NCBI GenBank assembly: GCA_903871875.1
Contig: CAIQIR010000163.1
Span: 1-64,000 of the forward strand
Source of the DNA: an uncultured Schlesneria sp.
GTDB lineage: Bacteria; Planctomycetota; Planctomycetia; Planctomycetales; Planctomycetaceae
Length of the DNA: 64,000 nucleotides
Reading direction: 5' to 3'
Both the position numbers and the translations under genes were made by a program. Positions within the stretch are counted from its first letter, which is position 1; every line of letters begins with the position of its first letter. The notes beneath the pieces are model-generated. The model worked only from the letters and a program-made list of their open reading frames with translations, made no database searches and had not been told where the DNA came from. Of this stretch, positions 36,493-45,068 are shown piece by piece.

Positions 36493-38400
36493 ATGGAGCG
36501 AGAGAATCCCGCCCGGCGACTCGATAAGCGACTCTGGTACTCGTTGGGACTCTCCGCGGGATTAATCATCCTGCATCAATTCCTGATCCAACCTTCTCTG
36601 ATTCGATTAACGTCTGACGCTCCGGTGATCAATATTGCGGGCCGACAGCGAATGCTGTCCCAGAAGCTGGCGAAGGAAGCGTTGGCCTTAATGATCGCCG
36701 GGGATTCCGCCGCGCGCGACGCCCATCGATCAGAACTCGCGGCCACGTTGCAGACCTGGCGGGCGGCACACGCCAGTCTGCGGGATGGTAATTCCGCGAC
36801 CTTTCCCGGCGGTTTCGCTAACGCGGTCGTTCAGCGGGCCTACCATGAGATTGAGCCTCACTTTCAAGTGTTGGCGAATGCCGCCGAGGTTCTGTTGGGG
36901 GAATCGGCCGAGGCAACCCGTCGCAACGCTCTGGACTCGCTGCTGAAAAATGAGCCCGAGTTTCTTGCGAAGATGCACGCGATCGTGGGGCTTTACGAAG
37001 ACCAGGCACGGGGGCACGTGCGTCAACTTCAACTCTTGGGATTGACGATCATGATTGTCATCCTGGGATCTCTCTTGGCGGTACAATTTGGAGTGATGCG
37101 ACCGCAGCTGAACATCGTCGATCGCGAGTGGGAGCAAATTGAAGCGGACTACGAGCTTCTCGTCGAATCGATGACCGATGGCCTGGTCGTTTTCGACAAA
37201 CAGGGGCGAGTCGAATTCGCCAACCGCCGTTTTCACGACATGCTGGGACAAGGCGCGAATCAGCTGATTGGAAAACCGGCGTCGACCTTCATCTCCGATA
37301 TCGATCGGCGACAGTTTGAAAAGTTGATGTTAGAGACGGTCGACGTTTCCGGGCCGGTCGATCTCAAGCTAAAAAGTGAGAGTGGACGCGACGTTGATAC
37401 CATGATTTCTCCCCGGCGCATGACCGACATCAACGGTCACTTCCAGGGATTACTGCTGGTGGTGACGGATGTGACGGCTCGCAAAGCGATTGAGCATCGT
37501 AGCCGGGAATTGCAATCACAGCTGGTCCATGCTGATCGGCTGAAGTCCATGGGAACGATGGCTGCGGCACTCGCGCACGAAATCAATCAGCCCTTAGGCG
37601 CGATTTCGAATTATGCCGAAGGGTGTTTGACGCGATTGGCGGGGCCTGGCATCGATCCAGAAGAACTGGTGTCACCTCTTCAGGCCATTCTGCGAGCGTC
37701 GCATCGCGGCGCGGAAATCGTACGCCGAACGAGGACATTCGCTCGCCGTCGTCCCTTTCAACTGGCCCCAGAATCCATCAATGATTTGGTGCACGAAGTG
37801 GAAGAGTTATGCCGTCCGGAAGCACGCCGGCGCTGTGTTTCGATTGAATCCGATTTGGCGAACGATCTTCCTTCCATCCCGGTTGACGGGATTCAGATCC
37901 AGCAAGTACTGACCAACTTGATCGAGAATGCCTTTACCGCTCTCGAACGCGTCGATGCCTTCCGACGAAGGATCAAGCTGACGACAAGACGCTTGGGCGA
38001 GGAGGCGTTGGAAGTCTCCGTCGTCGATTCGGGGCCAGGTCTTCCCGCGGAAAACGGACGGTCCCTGTTTGAACCGTTCGTGACGACGGAAGAAAATGGG
38101 ACCGGTTTGGGTTTGGCGATCGCCCGCGCGATCGTGGAATCGCATGGAGGTCGGATTTGGAATGAAGATGACCGCGACGGCGGGGCGGTCTTCCGATTTA
38201 CTCTGCCGTTGGTTCCTCCGCCGGAATTACAGGCCGAACACGTCGGGCCGCCAACGGAAGTTGAGCTTGGTCGAATTCGAAACGAAGACTTTGCCTTCGT
38301 TCGAGCGCACTGGGAAAGTGAGTCGCGGAACGTCGTCGACGTGCAATCGTTGGACACAAGATTACCGGAAATGTCTCATACATCACCGCGAGGAGTGTAA
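36493..38400 (+). CDS. Sensor histidine kinase with PilJ/NarX-like periplasmic domain and PAS
   Basis: This 635-aa kinase has two membrane helices (about residues 14-34 and 175-195) that flank a PilJ/NarX-like periplasmic domain with INIAGRQRMLSQKLAKEALA. This sequence resembles the P-box of nitrate sensors. A PAS domain (about 215-330, DGLVVFDKQGRVEFANRRF), a FixL-type HisKA box with phospho-acceptor His in LAHEINQPLGAISNYAEG, and a HATPase domain (NLIENAFTAL, GTGLGLAIARAIVESHGG) follow. The stop overlaps the start of the response-regulator gene (TAATG). The ligand could be nitrate or nitrite, judged by motif and by the neighbouring operon. Confidence 0.87.
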   Translation: MERENPARRLDKRLWYSLGLSAGLIILHQFLIQPSLIRLTSDAPVINIAGRQRMLSQKLAKEALALMIAGDSAARDAHRSELAATLQTWRAAHASLRDGNSATFPGGFANAVVQRAYHEIEPHFQVLANAAEVLLGESAEATRRNALDSLLKNEPEFLAKMHAIVGLYEDQARGHVRQLQLLGLTIMIVILGSLLAVQFGVMRPQLNIVDREWEQIEADYELLVESMTDGLVVFDKQGRVEFANRRFHDMLGQGANQLIGKPASTFISDIDRRQFEKLMLETVDVSGPVDLKLKSESGRDVDTMISPRRMTDINGHFQGLLLVVTDVTARKAIEHRSRELQSQLVHADRLKSMGTMAAALAHEINQPLGAISNYAEGCLTRLAGPGIDPEELVSPLQAILRASHRGAEIVRRTRTFARRRPFQLAPESINDLVHEVEELCRPEARRRCVSIESDLANDLPSIPVDGIQIQQVLTNLIENAFTALERVDAFRRRIKLTTRRLGEEALEVSVVDSGPGLPAENGRSLFEPFVTTEENGTGLGLAIARAIVESHGGRIWNEDDRDGGAVFRFTLPLVPPPELQAEHVGPPTEVELGRIRNEDFAFVRAHWESESRNVVDVQSLDTRLPEMSHTSPRGV

Positions 38401-39050
38401 TGTCGGCTGAAGCTCAGGCAACCGCATTCATTATCGACGACGACCTCGACATGCGAGGATCGTTGCAATTTCTGATTGAGTCGGTCGGGATCGCGGTCGT
38501 CGCGTATGCGTCCGCTGCGGAATTCCTGGCGGACTTTCAGCCGTCGCGGTCTGGTTGTCTGGTGTGTGATGTGCGCATGCCCGGAATGAGCGGCCTTGAT
38601 TTGATTGAACACCTGGAACGGCTGGGAAGTCATCTTCCCGTCATCATGATGACCGCCTTTGCCGACGTTCCCATGGCAATCCGGGCCTTGAAATCGGGGG
38701 CTGTCGAATTCATTGAAAAACCGTTCAGTGCTCAAGTGATGCTGGAGGCCATCCAGCGAGCGCTGGCCGATGATCGTGGACGACGTGCGTCCCTTCAAGC
38801 CTGGGACGATTTCGCGCGGCGAATGAAAGAACTTACGGACAAAGAGCGTCAAACACTTGCCATGCTGCTCTCTGGGGCGCCGAACAAAATGATTGCGGCG
38901 CGATTGGAGATTACCGAGCGGGCAATTGAAGGGCGTCGGGCGTCGATCATGAAGAAACTGGACGTGGGTTCGTTTGCGGAATTGGTTCGTCACGTCACAC
39001 GTTACGAATTGCTCTTTCCCGGTGAGAAACCCGTCTTCTCAATTACCTGA
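38400..39050 (+). CDS. FixJ/NarL-type response regulator
   Basis: This 216-aa regulator has a receiver domain with phosphorylation site Asp57 (CLVCDVRMPG), an acidic pocket in IIDDDLD and conserved FIEKPF. A LuxR-type helix-turn-helix follows (ELTDKERQTLAML, then NKMIAARLEITERAIEGRR). No sigma-54 activation domain is present, so it works as a sigma-70-type regulator. It overlaps the kinase gene by 1 bp and is very probably its partner. Candidate binding sites include the inverted repeat at 39200-39215 before the porin gene; that is untested. Confidence 0.92.
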   Translation: MSAEAQATAFIIDDDLDMRGSLQFLIESVGIAVVAYASAAEFLADFQPSRSGCLVCDVRMPGMSGLDLIEHLERLGSHLPVIMMTAFADVPMAIRALKSGAVEFIEKPFSAQVMLEAIQRALADDRGRRASLQAWDDFARRMKELTDKERQTLAMLLSGAPNKMIAARLEITERAIEGRRASIMKKLDVGSFAELVRHVTRYELLFPGEKPVFSIT

Positions 39051-39199
39051 TCCGCATCATCGTCACGTTCGTAATGACAGTCACTCCAAAAGCCGAATTC
39101 TGCGGTGACGGCATCTTTTGGCGTTCTCCTCTATGTGGGACGAATGACGAATTTGAAAGCTAAGGATGACGGCTGACATGGTCTTCATCCTGGTGCCTG

Positions 39200-39215
39200 C
39201 CGTGCACTCGCACGG
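39200..39215. promoter_or_regulatory. Inverted repeat upstream of porin gene
   Basis: CCGTGC-ACTC-GCACGG is a perfect 6-bp-arm inverted repeat 66 bp before the porin ATG. It overlaps a weak -24/-12-like sequence, TGGTGCCTGCCGTGCA (39191-39206). It may be an operator for the adjacent response regulator. The assignment is speculative. Confidence 0.35.
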
Positions 39216-39281
39216 TCACGAATTCTCACTCTCGGATTTGGAATTGACCGCCACGGGCGGTTCTTGCGAAGGAGCGCTTCA

Positions 39282-40979
39282 ATGCGGCTCAGCCGGCGTT
39301 TGTACTGTTGTTCGGCGATCGGGTTGCTATTGCTGATTCAAGTCGGCCGGGCGCAAGATTCACCGCTGTTGCCAAAGTCCGATTTGGACCTGCCTCCCGC
39401 CCCCGTTGCACAAGACGTGCTGGGTGATGACGCGGGACTGCCCCCGTTGATTGCCATGCAGCCTGGTGGATACGGAACATCGTCAACTCCGGCCGTGGAG
39501 GCACCGAAACCGACACCGGCAAAATCTACTGGTAAGCCGAAGCCACCGCCACAACCGTTTAAGAATTGCTTCTTCGACAACGACTTCAGCTATAAAAAAG
39601 ATCCCAAACACATCCCGATTTTTGGTGAGAATTGGAAAGACGTCAGTTCCGATCGTCTCTTGCCGTTTGACACCTTTGAAGATTTGACGATTTCGGTCGG
39701 TGGCGAACTACGATACCGATACATGGACGAATCGAATCGCCTGCGAGCCCCCTTCGCGAAACCCGGCAGTGCCACCTACGATCTGGTTCGCTGGCGAAAC
39801 TACCTCGATATCAAGTATTCGGATTGGATCCGCGGATACATCGAAATGATCGATGCGTCCAGTAATTTCAGTGACCTGCCAGTCACAGGAATTGATGTCA
39901 ATCATTGGGACATCCAAAACGCATTCATCGATCTGAAAGTTCTCGAACGAAACGACAAGCCGGTCTGGCTTCGACCGGGTCGTCAAGAATTGAGTTTCGG
40001 CTCGCAGCGACTGGTCTCGCCGTTGGACTGGGCCAACACCCGCCGCAATTTTGAAGGACTGCGATTGACGAGTCCGGGGACGGATTGGGATTTGGATGCG
40101 TGGATCACCCACCCCGTCAACACCGCAACCGCGGGCGATGGTGGCGGATTTGGTCCGAATCTGGGGGTGAATAATTTTGCCAATAAACTCGATACGGCCA
40201 ATCGCGGCATCACCTTCGGCGGTGGATGGGCGACGTACAAGGGGCTGAAAGACAACACGATCCACACCTTTCTGTTATACGACCACCACGACGCCTTTAC
40301 GGGCGGCATCGGCTTCCCGGTAGGCGACCGCGTGACCTACGGAAATAACTGGGTGGGAACGTTCAACGTGAGCGGTGGCGCCCGCCAGTGGTTGACCGAC
40401 GTGGAGGGCGGCTATCAGTTCGGTACCGATCATGGCCAGTTGGCGGCGCTCGGTGCCACTGGGACACAGACCGTCAGCGCCGGGTACTTCACGGGCGGAC
40501 TGGGACATTGCTGGAAGTCATTACCCTGGGAGCCGACCATCTGGGGCTTTTACGACTATGCGTCCGGCAGCAACAATCCCAAGGGGGGAACCGACAGTAC
40601 GTTCTTCCAATACTACGGACTGACGCACGCCTATTTGGGTTTGATCGATAACATTGCCCGTCAAAATATCACCGATGCGAATTACCGAGTGACGCTCAAG
40701 CCGACCCAAAAGCTCCAGCTGACGATGGCGCAGCACTTCTTTCAACTGGCCACCGCCCATGACACGTTATACACGGTGACCGGACAGCCCTTCGGGACAA
40801 CGGGTCACGGGAAAGACGTGGGCAACGAAATCGACTTCATCGGGACCTACACCTACAACCAAAATCTCAGCCTGGAACTCGGATACTTCTTCTTTCAGTA
40901 CGGTTCCTACGTCGAAGCCGCCACGCCCGGCCGCGGCAACGCTGGCGAGTTCTACGTTCAGACGACATTCAAGTATTGA
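39282..40979 (+). CDS. Outer-membrane beta-barrel porin (alginate-export/AlgE-like domain)
   Basis: This 565-aa exported protein has a signal peptide (about residues 1-26), then a Pro-rich linker (PPAPVAQ, PKPTPAKSTGKPKPPP) before the barrel. FEDLTISVGGELRYRYMDES, KVLERNDKPVWLRPGRQELSFGSQR and alternating aromatic strands fit the alginate-export type porins. The chain ends FYVQTTFKY, an aromatic C-terminus typical of outer-membrane barrels. ATG 39282 follows AAGGAG. It lies after the sensor kinase/regulator pair. A transported substrate cannot be named; nitrate or sugar acids are possible. Confidence 0.78.
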   Translation: MRLSRRLYCCSAIGLLLLIQVGRAQDSPLLPKSDLDLPPAPVAQDVLGDDAGLPPLIAMQPGGYGTSSTPAVEAPKPTPAKSTGKPKPPPQPFKNCFFDNDFSYKKDPKHIPIFGENWKDVSSDRLLPFDTFEDLTISVGGELRYRYMDESNRLRAPFAKPGSATYDLVRWRNYLDIKYSDWIRGYIEMIDASSNFSDLPVTGIDVNHWDIQNAFIDLKVLERNDKPVWLRPGRQELSFGSQRLVSPLDWANTRRNFEGLRLTSPGTDWDLDAWITHPVNTATAGDGGGFGPNLGVNNFANKLDTANRGITFGGGWATYKGLKDNTIHTFLLYDHHDAFTGGIGFPVGDRVTYGNNWVGTFNVSGGARQWLTDVEGGYQFGTDHGQLAALGATGTQTVSAGYFTGGLGHCWKSLPWEPTIWGFYDYASGSNNPKGGTDSTFFQYYGLTHAYLGLIDNIARQNITDANYRVTLKPTQKLQLTMAQHFFQLATAHDTLYTVTGQPFGTTGHGKDVGNEIDFIGTYTYNQNLSLELGYFFFQYGSYVEAATPGRGNAGEFYVQTTFKY

Positions 40980-41336
40980 CCGTCCGAATGTCTCTCGACA
41001 ATGGGCTTCACCGGCAAGTTCAGCCGTCAGTGGCGTTTCACCGCATGCCCGGTTCGGTGGTCCTTCCGGTGGCTCTACCCCGACCGCAATCATGACTTTG
41101 CCGAGACCCGCGCGGATGGCGGGATGGCACCCCCGTTCAGGTTCTTCGGCTCGCCGTTCTTGAGAGTAATTTTGTGGCGTAAAGCGTGTGTGAGCAATTG
41201 CTTGTGGTCCTGTCGTGTCGTGGGTTGATCGTTCGTGGAACTGATTTTTTACACCACTTCAATTTCCATGCTAGGTTTCCCTCAAACCGTGCTCGGTTTT
41301 CGTCAGTGAGCTTCTTGTGATTTCATCGAGAACGAC
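40980..41336. other. Intergenic region, no gene seen
   Basis: About 357 bp between porin and GGDEF genes. The small open frames lack a ribosome site and family resemblance. No clear terminator or repeat is visible. Confidence 0.4.
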
Positions 41337-42254
41337 ATGACCGCGACCACCGCCAATCAATTGAATCTGGCCGAAAATCTGAAATGGTGTCAGCCCCTGC
41401 TGAGGTCGTCGACCTCGTTTACATCGGAGGTCACCCTCTGTCTGTGTGCGCTCGTCTTTGCGCTGCTCACCTCCATGCATCTGCTCAATTGGGACTCGAC
41501 CTGGCAGTCGGAAAATGCCTTGATGGTCTTTTGTGTCACATTGGTCGCGGCCACCGCCTGCCCGCAAACACCCATCCTGGCCCTGATGTTGATTTCCAGC
41601 ATTGTCTGGTGCGAATCGGATCTGCGAAACGAAACCTCGTGGACCAATTATCTGCTGGCCTATGCTGTCCGCTGTGCCTCCACCGTGATGCTGGTGTTCT
41701 GGACCTCGCGAGCTCAAAGTGAACTGAAGCACGCCCACCAGGCGGCTCGAGTCGATGATCTGACGGGAATTCTTAACCGGATGGCAATTCGCGAACGGCT
41801 GGAAGCCGAGGTTTGTCGCGCCCGTCGATTCGGACGTCCGTTGTCGATCGCCATGCTTGATTGTGACGGATTCAAGCAAATCAACGATAGCCGCGGACAT
41901 CGAGTGGGTGATGAGTGCCTGAAGAAAGTGGCTCGAACGCTGAGTGACCATGCTCGTGTTTGTGATCATGTCGGGCGTTTGGGCGGCGATGAATTCGTGA
42001 TGATCTTTCCCGAGGCGGGCGAACAAGCGGCCCTCGCGATTATCGCGCGACTGCGGACGCTTCTTCACAAGGAGGTCACTCCGGATTATCCGTCGCTGAC
42101 GTTCAGCATTGGTGTTTCCACGATCGATCCTCCTTTGGATCGAGCACATCGTTCAGTCGACTGGTTCGAAGGCTTGCGACAAGCCGACGAAGCCATGTAT
42201 GTGGCCAAACATTCGGGCGGTAATCAGACGCATTTTAAAGCCATGCTTGTTTGA
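41337..42254 (+). CDS. Membrane diguanylate cyclase (GGDEF)
   Basis: This 305-aa protein has hydrophobic segments in the first 125 residues (LCLCALVFALLTSMHLL, LMVFCVTLVAATACP, LLAYAVRCASTVMLVFW), followed by a complete GGDEF domain. DDLTGILNRMAIRERLE, LSIAMLDCDGFKQIND and RLGGDEFVMIF are intact, so it probably makes cyclic di-GMP. No RxxD inhibitory site was evident. The N-terminal membrane sensor is of an unrecognised type. It is not co-transcribed with neighbours. Confidence 0.9.
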   Translation: MTATTANQLNLAENLKWCQPLLRSSTSFTSEVTLCLCALVFALLTSMHLLNWDSTWQSENALMVFCVTLVAATACPQTPILALMLISSIVWCESDLRNETSWTNYLLAYAVRCASTVMLVFWTSRAQSELKHAHQAARVDDLTGILNRMAIRERLEAEVCRARRFGRPLSIAMLDCDGFKQINDSRGHRVGDECLKKVARTLSDHARVCDHVGRLGGDEFVMIFPEAGEQAALAIIARLRTLLHKEVTPDYPSLTFSIGVSTIDPPLDRAHRSVDWFEGLRQADEAMYVAKHSGGNQTHFKAMLV

Positions 42255-42593
42255 AGCGACGACCACCGCCGCATCGCACTCCGGCGTGGATCGCGGGCAA
42301 AACGCTTGAAGATCCGGGCGACCTCCCCTGCCAGTCCTGCGCAGTGACGGCATTCACCTTTGCTTGTTGGCTACCCGATGATCATTGCCACCATTCTGGC
42401 CTGCATGTTTCTCCCCCTTGTCCGAACGATCAACCGGCCCTTGGCGAACGATCCGGAAACGCGTCCATAAGATCGAATTTCCCAGGTGAATTCGCTATGG
42501 TCGTCGCGAGAAGCGTTCGATTGCGCTGTTGATCGAACTGCCGCGAGAAGAGTGTGGAAGATCGTCACGCACGAAACGAGTGGGGCTCGCATC
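42255..42593. other. Intergenic region, no gene seen
   Basis: About 339 bp. The in-frame extension upstream of the 189-aa gene (from 42486) lacks a ribosome site and has no membrane-protein character, so it was not used. Nothing else is visible. Confidence 0.4.
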
Positions 42594-43163
42594 ATGTCGT
42601 CGGAAAATCGCCTGTTCCGCTGGAGCGGCCTGGTCGGGGGCGCGATCGTCAGCGGCCTGCTCTTGTGGATGGTCAACGATCTGCGAATCCATGTCCGCAA
42701 ATCGGTCGACCGCGTGAATGACGACTTGCCCCGAATTCTCGACAAAACTCGCGACACGGCCGACACCATGGCCACCCTGTCGCAAGATGTCCAGCAATTG
42801 CGGGCGCTGGTCATTGGCGAGGGCACCTCGCGCGATGAAAATATCATCGCGTATGAGACCGATGTGTTGCGATTGATCGAGAATTCCGCCGGAAAAATCG
42901 GCGTCAAGAAAATGCTGGGCACGGGTCTGGCCGACCCCGTACCGGCGAAAGAATGGGTCACCCGCGAACGCAAAGCCGCCCTGTGGGATCTGGCTCGTTC
43001 CCGTTCCAAAGCCGATCTTCTGAATCGCATTGGCCATAGTGCGGTCACCAAACGCACCTGGTATATCGACACCGGCGACAAAGAGTTCTCGACCCTGGTG
43101 GATTGGATCAAAGCCAACCATCCTGCCAGCCAGGAACTCGAGGCTTCGGACGAGAAAAAATAG
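42594..43163 (+). CDS. Single-pass membrane protein with coiled-coil-like segment, unknown
   Basis: This 189-aa protein has an N-terminal membrane helix (LVGGAIVSGLLLWMV, about residues 12-28) and a helical segment with heptad-like spacing (VRKSVDRVNDDLPRILDKTR, then DTADTMATLSQDVQQLRAL). A C-terminal globular part follows with KEWVTRERKAALWDLAR. It may be a methyl-accepting or scaffolding-like protein, but no family is recognised. The start ATG 42594 has GGGG upstream at 10 nt. It stands between the GGDEF and DUF1398 genes. Confidence 0.6.
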   Translation: MSSENRLFRWSGLVGGAIVSGLLLWMVNDLRIHVRKSVDRVNDDLPRILDKTRDTADTMATLSQDVQQLRALVIGEGTSRDENIIAYETDVLRLIENSAGKIGVKKMLGTGLADPVPAKEWVTRERKAALWDLARSRSKADLLNRIGHSAVTKRTWYIDTGDKEFSTLVDWIKANHPASQELEASDEKK

Positions 43164-43301
43164 GCCTGCAAATTCTTTGGTCAGCTTGATCCCCAGCAGT
43201 CGTTTCAACTGTACCTGCTGTTGGGAGGCCCGGTGGATCGCCACAAATGGAAAGAATTGCCGACAAGCGGAATGACATCTCAATTAATTCAAGGATCGCT
43301 T

Positions 43302-43736
43302 ATGCACGCAGAGCAACAGCAGGCCATACAGGCCTGTGCACAGGGCACGCTGGCCGGACAACTGACATTTCTCGAAATCGTTGGTCGCCTGGCGGCGATT
43401 GGTGTCGAGCGATATCACGCCGACTACAGCCGTCACGAGATCACTTACTACCTGCCTGATGGTGATTCGTACGTGGTTCCCTTACCTCATCCGCCCCGTT
43501 CCACGGCGACGGCGTTTTCGTCCAACGCGGTGAAGGAGGCGGTTTACCAAAGCCAGCAGAACCAGCACACCTACCTGGACTTCATCCGTAAGACCCAGGA
43601 CGCCGGATGTGTGGGATACTTTGTCCAGATCACGGGCCGCCGCGCAATCTATTTCGGCCGTAACGGAGAAACCCATTTCGAGTTTTTCCCGCCGGCCCCC
43701 GTTTCCGTGACGGGCCAATCAGGAACCCAAAGCTAA
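43302..43736 (+). CDS. DUF1398 family protein
   Basis: This 144-aa soluble protein resembles DUF1398 proteins: it begins MHAEQQQAIQACAQGTLAG, then LTFLEIVGRLAAIGVERYH and the conserved end QDAGCVGYFVQITGRRAIYF with GETHFEFFPPAP. AAGGA lies 6 nt before ATG 43302. The function of this family is not established. It sits downstream of the membrane protein gene with no overlap. Confidence 0.8.
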   Translation: MHAEQQQAIQACAQGTLAGQLTFLEIVGRLAAIGVERYHADYSRHEITYYLPDGDSYVVPLPHPPRSTATAFSSNAVKEAVYQSQQNQHTYLDFIRKTQDAGCVGYFVQITGRRAIYFGRNGETHFEFFPPAPVSVTGQSGTQS

Positions 43737-43767
43737 GGTCGGGAGGTGACATTCGTTCCAGGACGGC

Positions 43768-44289
43768 TCATCCTCGTGAGATCTCACGTTGCATCACGAT
43801 TTCCCCCTGCTCAATCGGGCCGAGGTCACTCAGTTCAGCGGAAACGACCTGAAACTGAAGGCGCTCCAACAGCTTCTTCGATCGAAAATTCTCCTCTCGC
43901 AGAACGGCCGAAAAAGTATGGATGCCATATTGTTCGACCAATTCTCGAAGAATGGCTTCCACCGCCTCGAAGCCAAAACCCTGGCCCCAAGACGCGCTGG
44001 CCAATACGTAAGCCAGAGACGCTTGATTGTCAGGGGAGATCGTCGCCTGGACGTACCCAATCAACCCGCTCGATGAATGTCGTATGACCCAGTTCAACCA
44101 TTGCTGCTGGCCATCGGGCGACCTCCGCGATTCCAGTCTGACGAATCGAGATTGCAGCCAAGCGAGCGAGGGCGGCGGTTCATTTTCATATTCGTAGATC
44201 GCCGGGTCGCTCAGGACGACAAACATCTCTTGCGCATGCGCCGCCTGTTGCGGCTCCAGCGTCAGGCGATTCGTGACGATCGCACGCAT
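43768..44289 (-). CDS. GNAT family N-acetyltransferase (RimJ/RimL type)
   Basis: This 173-aa acetyltransferase fits the RimJ-like GNAT fold. TNRLTLEPQQAAHAQEMF forms the first strand and helix. The acetyl-CoA binding region is LASASWGQGFGFEAVEAILRE (Gln-Gly-x-Gly type pyrophosphate loop). The late strands VLREENFRSKKLLERLQFQ are typical. The substrate is unknown. It is convergent with the DUF1398 gene. Confidence 0.85.
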   Translation of the reverse strand: MRAIVTNRLTLEPQQAAHAQEMFVVLSDPAIYEYENEPPPSLAWLQSRFVRLESRRSPDGQQQWLNWVIRHSSSGLIGYVQATISPDNQASLAYVLASASWGQGFGFEAVEAILRELVEQYGIHTFSAVLREENFRSKKLLERLQFQVVSAELSDLGPIEQGEIVMQREISRG

Positions 44290-44561
44290 GTTGATTCCGG
44301 GACATCAAAGCCGGTAACGATGCTCGTCGAGTGTGGGACTGAACGCTCAATAAGCAGAAGCCGTCTGCGAGCATAGCGAACCATCGAGTGCCGGGCGATT
44401 GATCGTGCCCTGATGTCGATCATCCGCCGGCTGTCAGGCCGCTGCTGCGAAGGCGGCTTCTCCGCCCTGCTCTGTTGATCATGCGGCCCCGCCGACTTCA
44501 GAGAACGGCGCGGACGGCCGCTTGCCCGTTACTTGATCCATAGCCGCCCCGTTTCGGCCGA

Positions 44562-44891
44562 CTATCGAGGCGGGCAATTCCCCGTATTGATCACCCGCAG
44601 CTGAGGAGCTGTCGACATGTGGTCGTAGCCATCGCCGACCCAGCGGCCGGTGGAATCGTAAAACCGTTGCGGTTGATTTCCCGTTGCCCAAGGGTTGCTA
44701 CCGGGATTGGCCGAGCTGTAGGGACCTGTATAGCCGCTGCAGACGGCGCCCAAGATGCCCCGCCGCCCTGCGAATCCGCCACGCGGATAGCAGCCTTGTT
44801 GGGCCCAGGCACCGTCCGAGGCCCCTGCCAGCAGCATCGCTGCCGCGAAAAGTCTCACCCGCGCTCGCATTTGTTTCTGGCGCATGTTCAT
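44562..44891 (-). CDS. Small secreted Gly/Asn-rich protein, unknown
   Basis: This 109-aa protein has a signal peptide (about residues 1-30, RLFAAAMLLAGASDGAWAQ) and a mature part rich in Gly, Pro and aromatic residues (GCYPRGGFAGRRG, then YTGPYSSANPGSNPW) with three cysteines. No family is recognised. The start could be ATG 44891 or 44885; the ribosome site is weak. Confidence 0.5.
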   Translation of the reverse strand: MNMRQKQMRARVRLFAAAMLLAGASDGAWAQQGCYPRGGFAGRRGILGAVCSGYTGPYSSANPGSNPWATGNQPQRFYDSTGRWVGDGYDHMSTAPQLRVINTGNCPPR

Positions 44892-45068
44892 TCTCGTCTT
44901 GGATCAGCCAAATCTTTGTTCCCAACGGAAGTCGATTGTTAACAAAATCGGCAGGCCGAGACCGGAATGAGTTCAGAAAGTGAAGCCCCCGATTCAAAAT
45001 CGGCAAATCTTGCCGAATGAAATGGTTTTGCCGGCAACGTTGCCACAGGGCGCTTACCCGGCGAGCGA

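Noticed and set aside
41271-42149. A 292-aa minus-strand open frame
   Set aside because: It is the shadow of the GGDEF gene, whose intact domain on the plus strand explains the sequence.
42495-43283. A 262-aa minus-strand open frame
   Set aside because: Shadow of the 189-aa membrane protein gene on the opposite strand. The plus-strand product has a clear membrane helix and better start.
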